Assembly (NCBI GenBank): GCA_024638165.1
Contig: JAHEKV010000002.1
Span: 27,134-91,133 of the forward strand
Origin: Flavobacteriaceae bacterium
Lineage (GTDB): Bacteria; Bacteroidota; Bacteroidia; Flavobacteriales; Flavobacteriaceae
Length of the DNA: 64,000 nucleotides
Direction of reading: 5' to 3'
The position numbers were made by a program, and so were the translations under genes. A model generated the notes under the pieces. It saw only the letters and a list, made by a program, of their open reading frames with translations, ran no database searches and was not told the DNA's origin. Of this stretch, positions 60,835 through 64,000 are shown piece by piece; the stretch's first letter is position 1, and each line of letters begins with the position of its first letter.

Positions 60835-63336
60835 GTGAAGCGAATTCGACTTTCTTTATTTCTAGGGTTGTTATTAATTCTGGGCTCATGCGCGATCATT
60901 CCTTCATCGCGAACCAAGCTGCAGTCAAAGCGATTAAACGCTAAGTTTAATACGCTATACAATGGCGAGCAGGCACTACTTACCTTTTTAGATCAGCGAA
61001 ATTCGAATCAAAACAATCTATTAGAACCGCTATCGCCTTTACCCGATTGGTATTTTACACTCGCAACAGACACCGCTTCAAACAATTCTCTTGAACGAGT
61101 TGAAGAGAAAGCAGTTAAGGCTATTCAACGATTTTCTGTCGAAATTGGCCAGAAGGAAACGAACGACAAACTAGATCGAGCCTACGAACTTTTAGGATAT
61201 AGTCGGTATTTTAATGCAAGACCTTTTCCTGCACTAGAGGCGTTTAGAAAGCTTAGTTCCTATTCAAATAGAAGCCAAGCTATTGCTTCAGGATACCTTG
61301 GCGAGGCATTTGTTTTCTTTTCAACGAAAAACTACTCAGCTGCTGAGGAGGCATTGGATCAAGTAGAAACTCTAGCTCCGAGAAAATGGGACCAGCGTTA
61401 TCTCGCTTCGCTTCTTCGCTCGCAAATAAGATTAGAGTCGCAAGACCCCTCAGGCTCAATTAAAAATCTCGAATACGCTCTAGAACAGAAAGTTCCTGAT
61501 TCCTTACTGCGTCGAACTCAATGGGCTCTTGCCCAATTGCACCAAAAACAAAGGCAACAGGGTTTATCAAATGGGTTTCTGAAACAACTAGCTAAAGAGA
61601 AAAGCTATCGTTATGCTCCGTACCGAATACTCGCCCAAATAGCCTTGAAAGATCAAGAGAATCTAAACACCGAAGATTATCACAAGGCCTTAGACCGGAT
61701 GCTTAACCGATGGAACAACTACGAAGATCGAGGGCTTATTTACCGCTCCAAGGGGTTAAAGGAACTGAGCTTATTCAGAAACGACACTACTGCCAACCAA
61801 TTGCTTCAAAACGCCATTTCGCATTTTGAAAGTTCGAATGAATTGGGACCCCCGGCGCTACAAATTGCAAATTTTGATACTCTTATAGCGTTTGAACTAC
61901 AGCGAAGAAATTATCGTGGTGCACTGTCGTATTTAGATAGTTTATTACAGCATCAATCGCTTATCAAACCATTAAAGTTAGAAGCTCGCCAAGCAGCTCA
62001 CAAACAGATCTCAGAATTGTTTGTACTGTTAGATCGCGCATCAGAAATAGATACACTTCTCGCTTATGCCGAGCTTACTGAAGAGGAAAGAGTACGTCGA
62101 ATAACATTGAAAGTTCGTAATGAAATCGAAGCCAAACAGAAACAAGAGCGCGCTGAAAAATTGTTGGCTGAAATCGATCAAGAGAAAAACGAAGATTCAG
62201 AGAAAGAGAGCGTATCGAACTTTTATTTTAATAACGAGCAATTAATAAAATCTGGAAAGTTGGCATTTGAAAAGGAATGGGGGGCCCGATCTAACATTGA
62301 TTATTGGTCGCTTCGAAGCGTTTCTCCAGAACGTGCCATTGCAGAGGCTGAAATTAAAAAAAGCGAAGAACCCGATGAGCGCGTTTCAGCTCCGACCTCA
62401 ACTATAGAAAGTGAAATTAATTCTTCTGTTGCGCAAAAGCTTGGCGAGATTCCGAGCAATGAAGAGGCTGTTGATGATTTAATTAAAGAAAAAATAGAAG
62501 CCCTTTTTTCAAGCGCCTCTATTTACTATTACACCTTTGATGATTATTCAAGCGCCGTACAATTACTTGAGCCATTATTAGAAGGCTCTTCTGATTTGAT
62601 ACAGGCAAACACGCTATACACGCTCTATTTGATCAGCGTTGACACCAATGAGGTTGCCGCTCAGTTCTATAAGAATAGATTGCTTAAGGAGTATCCGAAC
62701 AGTCTTTTTTCGCGACACCTCAATTCAAAAGGGATAGAAACGATTGGCTTAGAGCAACGATTGGCTAAGCTATACATCGACCGTAAACATCAAGAGTTGC
62801 GAACAACGTTTGACAGCATTAACAAAGCTCAATTACGAGTTAGCCCCTCTGCAGCCCTGTTGTTTGCAAAAAATGAATTCAAAATTGCAGGCCTTGAAGC
62901 TTTTGAAAAGGCCCTAGAACAGTTACGACTGCTCTACCCCAACAGCTATTTATCAAGAGAGGCCATTCAAACTCTTAAGGTGATCAATCTTCAATCTGAA
63001 AAGGCAGCAAATAGCGATTCTGCTAAAAACAGAGTTTCATTAGTAATGGACGTCAGCAAAATGACTTCAGAGGAGCAAATTAAATTTCAGAGCAGATTGT
63101 CGAAAGCGCTCAAAGCCCAAAATTATTTAGCGAAGGCCTACATCGAACAATTCGACACCAACCACACTCTAGCCGTGCTTCATCGCTTTTTTGAGACCTC
63201 TTACATACAGGAGTTTATAGATAATAATGTTGAACTCCTGTCGTCGGTGCCTTTATTTGTCCTCACAGAATCAGAGTATATCAGGGCTTATCAGACGAAG
63301 AACTGGGATCTTTTTTCTGAAAAACAAGTTCTGTAA
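60835..63336 (+). CDS. sprE: SprE/PorW-type TPR lipoprotein (type IX secretion / gliding)
   Basis: An 833-residue lipoprotein with signal MKRIRLSLFLGLLLILGSC. The segment just after the lipid Cys, KRLNAKFNTLYNGEQALLTFLD, matches the conserved start of SprE/PorW (usual form KYNVLYNGEEAF), a periplasmic lipoprotein linking the type IX secretion machinery. TPR-like repeats follow in the first half (about 90-330) and again near the end; the middle is rich in Glu/Lys and partly low-complexity. The start codon is GTG at 60835. It overlaps the atpZ-like gene by one base (TAATG). Confidence 0.85.
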   Translation: MKRIRLSLFLGLLLILGSCAIIPSSRTKLQSKRLNAKFNTLYNGEQALLTFLDQRNSNQNNLLEPLSPLPDWYFTLATDTASNNSLERVEEKAVKAIQRFSVEIGQKETNDKLDRAYELLGYSRYFNARPFPALEAFRKLSSYSNRSQAIASGYLGEAFVFFSTKNYSAAEEALDQVETLAPRKWDQRYLASLLRSQIRLESQDPSGSIKNLEYALEQKVPDSLLRRTQWALAQLHQKQRQQGLSNGFLKQLAKEKSYRYAPYRILAQIALKDQENLNTEDYHKALDRMLNRWNNYEDRGLIYRSKGLKELSLFRNDTTANQLLQNAISHFESSNELGPPALQIANFDTLIAFELQRRNYRGALSYLDSLLQHQSLIKPLKLEARQAAHKQISELFVLLDRASEIDTLLAYAELTEEERVRRITLKVRNEIEAKQKQERAEKLLAEIDQEKNEDSEKESVSNFYFNNEQLIKSGKLAFEKEWGARSNIDYWSLRSVSPERAIAEAEIKKSEEPDERVSAPTSTIESEINSSVAQKLGEIPSNEEAVDDLIKEKIEALFSSASIYYYTFDDYSSAVQLLEPLLEGSSDLIQANTLYTLYLISVDTNEVAAQFYKNRLLKEYPNSLFSRHLNSKGIETIGLEQRLAKLYIDRKHQELRTTFDSINKAQLRVSPSAALLFAKNEFKIAGLEAFEKALEQLRLLYPNSYLSREAIQTLKVINLQSEKAANSDSAKNRVSLVMDVSKMTSEEQIKFQSRLSKALKAQNYLAKAYIEQFDTNHTLAVLHRFFETSYIQEFIDNNVELLSSVPLFVLTESEYIRAYQTKNWDLFSEKQVL

Positions 63337-63539
63337 TGAGTGACAACAAATTTCGTTCGGCGATAAAGTATAGCGGGATTGCCGTTCAAATGGTGCTTAT
63401 CATTCTGGTGTTCAATTTTATTGGAGAAAAGCTTGGTGCTCGTTTTGAAGAGGAATGGATACCCTCTTTAACTACTTTGTTCGGAGTCTTTCTAGCGATG
63501 ACTTCAGTGATTGTTCAAGTATTAAAAGAAAACAAATGA
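63336..63539 (+). CDS. atpZ: AtpZ/AtpI-like protein of the ATP synthase operon
   Basis: A 67-residue protein with two transmembrane segments (IKYSGIAVQMVLIILVFNFIGEKLG and WIPSLTTLFGVFLAMTSVIVQVL), the usual form of AtpZ/AtpI family proteins encoded before F0 genes. They are thought to assist assembly of the c-ring or uptake of divalent cations. The start overlaps the sprE stop by one base, and the next gene overlaps this one by four bases (ATGA). Confidence 0.88.
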   Translation: MSDNKFRSAIKYSGIAVQMVLIILVFNFIGEKLGARFEEEWIPSLTTLFGVFLAMTSVIVQVLKENK

Positions 63540-63898
63540 TTAAGCAAGTATTAAAAATGATAAGCGCTCCCTTTGCCTTGGGCGCCGTTCATTTTCTTTT
63601 TAGTGACTCAATTACTCGTGATTTCTATTTGTTTTTTATGGGGATGATTGGGGTAGGAGCACTTCTTGTTTGGGCGCTTACCCTAATTGAAAAGACGTAT
63701 TACATTGGGTTCAGCTACCTGGGGTTCTTGGGGTTAAAACTAATTGTTTTCATGGTTCTCTTTGGAGAAACTCTAGAGGTCCTCTCTGCCTTAGAAACGA
63801 TTTCGAGAGCCGCTTATTTAATTCCCTTTTTTGTATCCCTATTGGTCGAAATAGGAGCCTTATATAAGGTCTTAAATCACACTTCTAAATCAGAATAA
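63536..63898 (+). CDS. Small membrane protein of the ATP synthase operon (possible DUF6168)
   Basis: A 120-residue protein with four transmembrane segments. A start at 63455 is open in frame but would lie inside the AtpZ-like gene, so the ATG at 63536 overlapping its stop is preferred. The protein sits in the usual slot between the atpZ-like gene and atpB of Bacteroidota, where a DUF6168 member is common; the resemblance is positional and weak in sequence, and the function is unknown. Confidence 0.72.
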   Translation: MIKQVLKMISAPFALGAVHFLFSDSITRDFYLFFMGMIGVGALLVWALTLIEKTYYIGFSYLGFLGLKLIVFMVLFGETLEVLSALETISRAAYLIPFFVSLLVEIGALYKVLNHTSKSE

Positions 63899-63942
63899 AA
63901 TCAAAATTTATAAGCCGTGGTTTTATAGTTAATTAGAATACT

Positions 63943-63950
63943 TACCTTTG
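63943..63950 (+). promoter_or_regulatory. -7 promoter element before the probable atpB
   Basis: TACCTTTG, exact TAnnTTTG match, 39 bases before the ATG at 63990. It suggests that the F0 genes have their own promoter in addition to read-through from sprE and atpZ. Confidence 0.55.
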
Positions 63951-63989
63951 CCACAATTTTAACAAAGCCGACAGAAGTAAATCGCTCAA

Positions 63990-64000
63990 ATGAAGTTAGG
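63990..64000 (+). CDS. First codons of a probable atpB (ATP synthase F0 subunit a), cut by window edge
   Basis: Only ATG AAG TTA GG is visible, reading M-K-L. The assignment rests on the position directly after the atpZ-like and small membrane genes and on the promoter element at 63943; the sequence itself gives no further proof. Confidence 0.3.

Noticed and set aside
1-64000. CRISPR arrays, insertion sequences and prophage
   Set aside because: No regularly spaced repeats, transposase or integrase motifs or phage structural genes were seen on either strand.

Overview
The window looks like chromosomal DNA of a member of Bacteroidota, most likely a marine Flavobacteriales species. The evidence is a SusC/SusD pair, a SprE/PorW-type gliding/type IX secretion lipoprotein, DUF4837, DUF4254 and GH3-family genes, housekeeping genes in arrangements usual for flavobacteria, no obvious Shine-Dalgarno sequences, and many copies of the Bacteroidota sigma-A -7 element TAnnTTTG just upstream of genes. 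No rRNA, insertion sequence, prophage or CRISPR array was seen. Two tRNA genes are present (a CAT-anticodon tRNA and tRNA-Cys).

Region 1 (1-2338): the 3' end of a sugar-porter-type MFS transporter, an exported Tat-type sugar isomerase/epimerase-like protein, a methyltransferase and a DUF2306-like membrane protein. Region 2 (2343-20460): an L-rhamnose utilisation locus. A tight four-gene minus-strand operon encodes L-rhamnose isomerase, a rhamnulokinase-like FGGY kinase, an FMN-dependent L-lactate dehydrogenase and an NCS1-like permease; an AraC regulator is divergent to it. A second minus-strand group holds a GntR-type regulator, SusC, SusD and a GH78 alpha-L-rhamnosidase, with a fused rhamnulose-1-phosphate aldolase/lactaldehyde dehydrogenase divergent from it. 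A secreted esterase lies between the groups. Together these can release L-rhamnose outside the cell, import it, and convert it to DHAP plus L-lactaldehyde, then L-lactate, then pyruvate. The susC and esterase promoters share 10-bp-phased CAGGATAG repeats, with a weaker version before the aldolase gene; this looks like an operator of the regulon. A decayed AraC C-terminus follows the aldolase gene.

Region 3 (20.5-33 kb): small envelope or unknown proteins, DUF1835, a CAT tRNA embedded in a cluster of hairpins, rbfA, a LolC/E-like permease, dusB, lepA, a Usp/SulP pair, an MBL hydrolase, a lipoprotein subtilase and an M1 aminopeptidase. Region 4 (33-42 kb): a visibly AT-richer block of housekeeping genes (rnpA, elaA-like, rpiB, rnr, tRNA-Cys, folB, glnS, gltX) with a 400-bp AT-rich gene-free gap at 36000-36399.

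Region 5 (42.3-58 kb): ybeY and mnmG, each ending in an identical 16-bp parS-like palindrome, then a methyltransferase, holB, pgk, an MltD-like transglycosylase, DUF4837, tatA, an M23 peptidase, a GH3-family protein, a UDP-glucuronate decarboxylase-like SDR, purD, DUF4254 and a family 9 glycosyltransferase. Region 6 (57.5-64 kb): arsS with its peroxidase-like partner (arsenosugar synthesis; no arsM in view), a patatin-like lipase, an FNR/2Fe-2S reductase, sprE/porW, and the start of an ATP synthase operon (atpZ-like gene, a small membrane protein, the first codons of a probable atpB).

Two layout habits recur. Convergent neighbours usually overlap or abut at their stop codons without a terminator. 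Several genes have a -7 element only 4-5 bases before the start codon, suggesting leaderless mRNAs.
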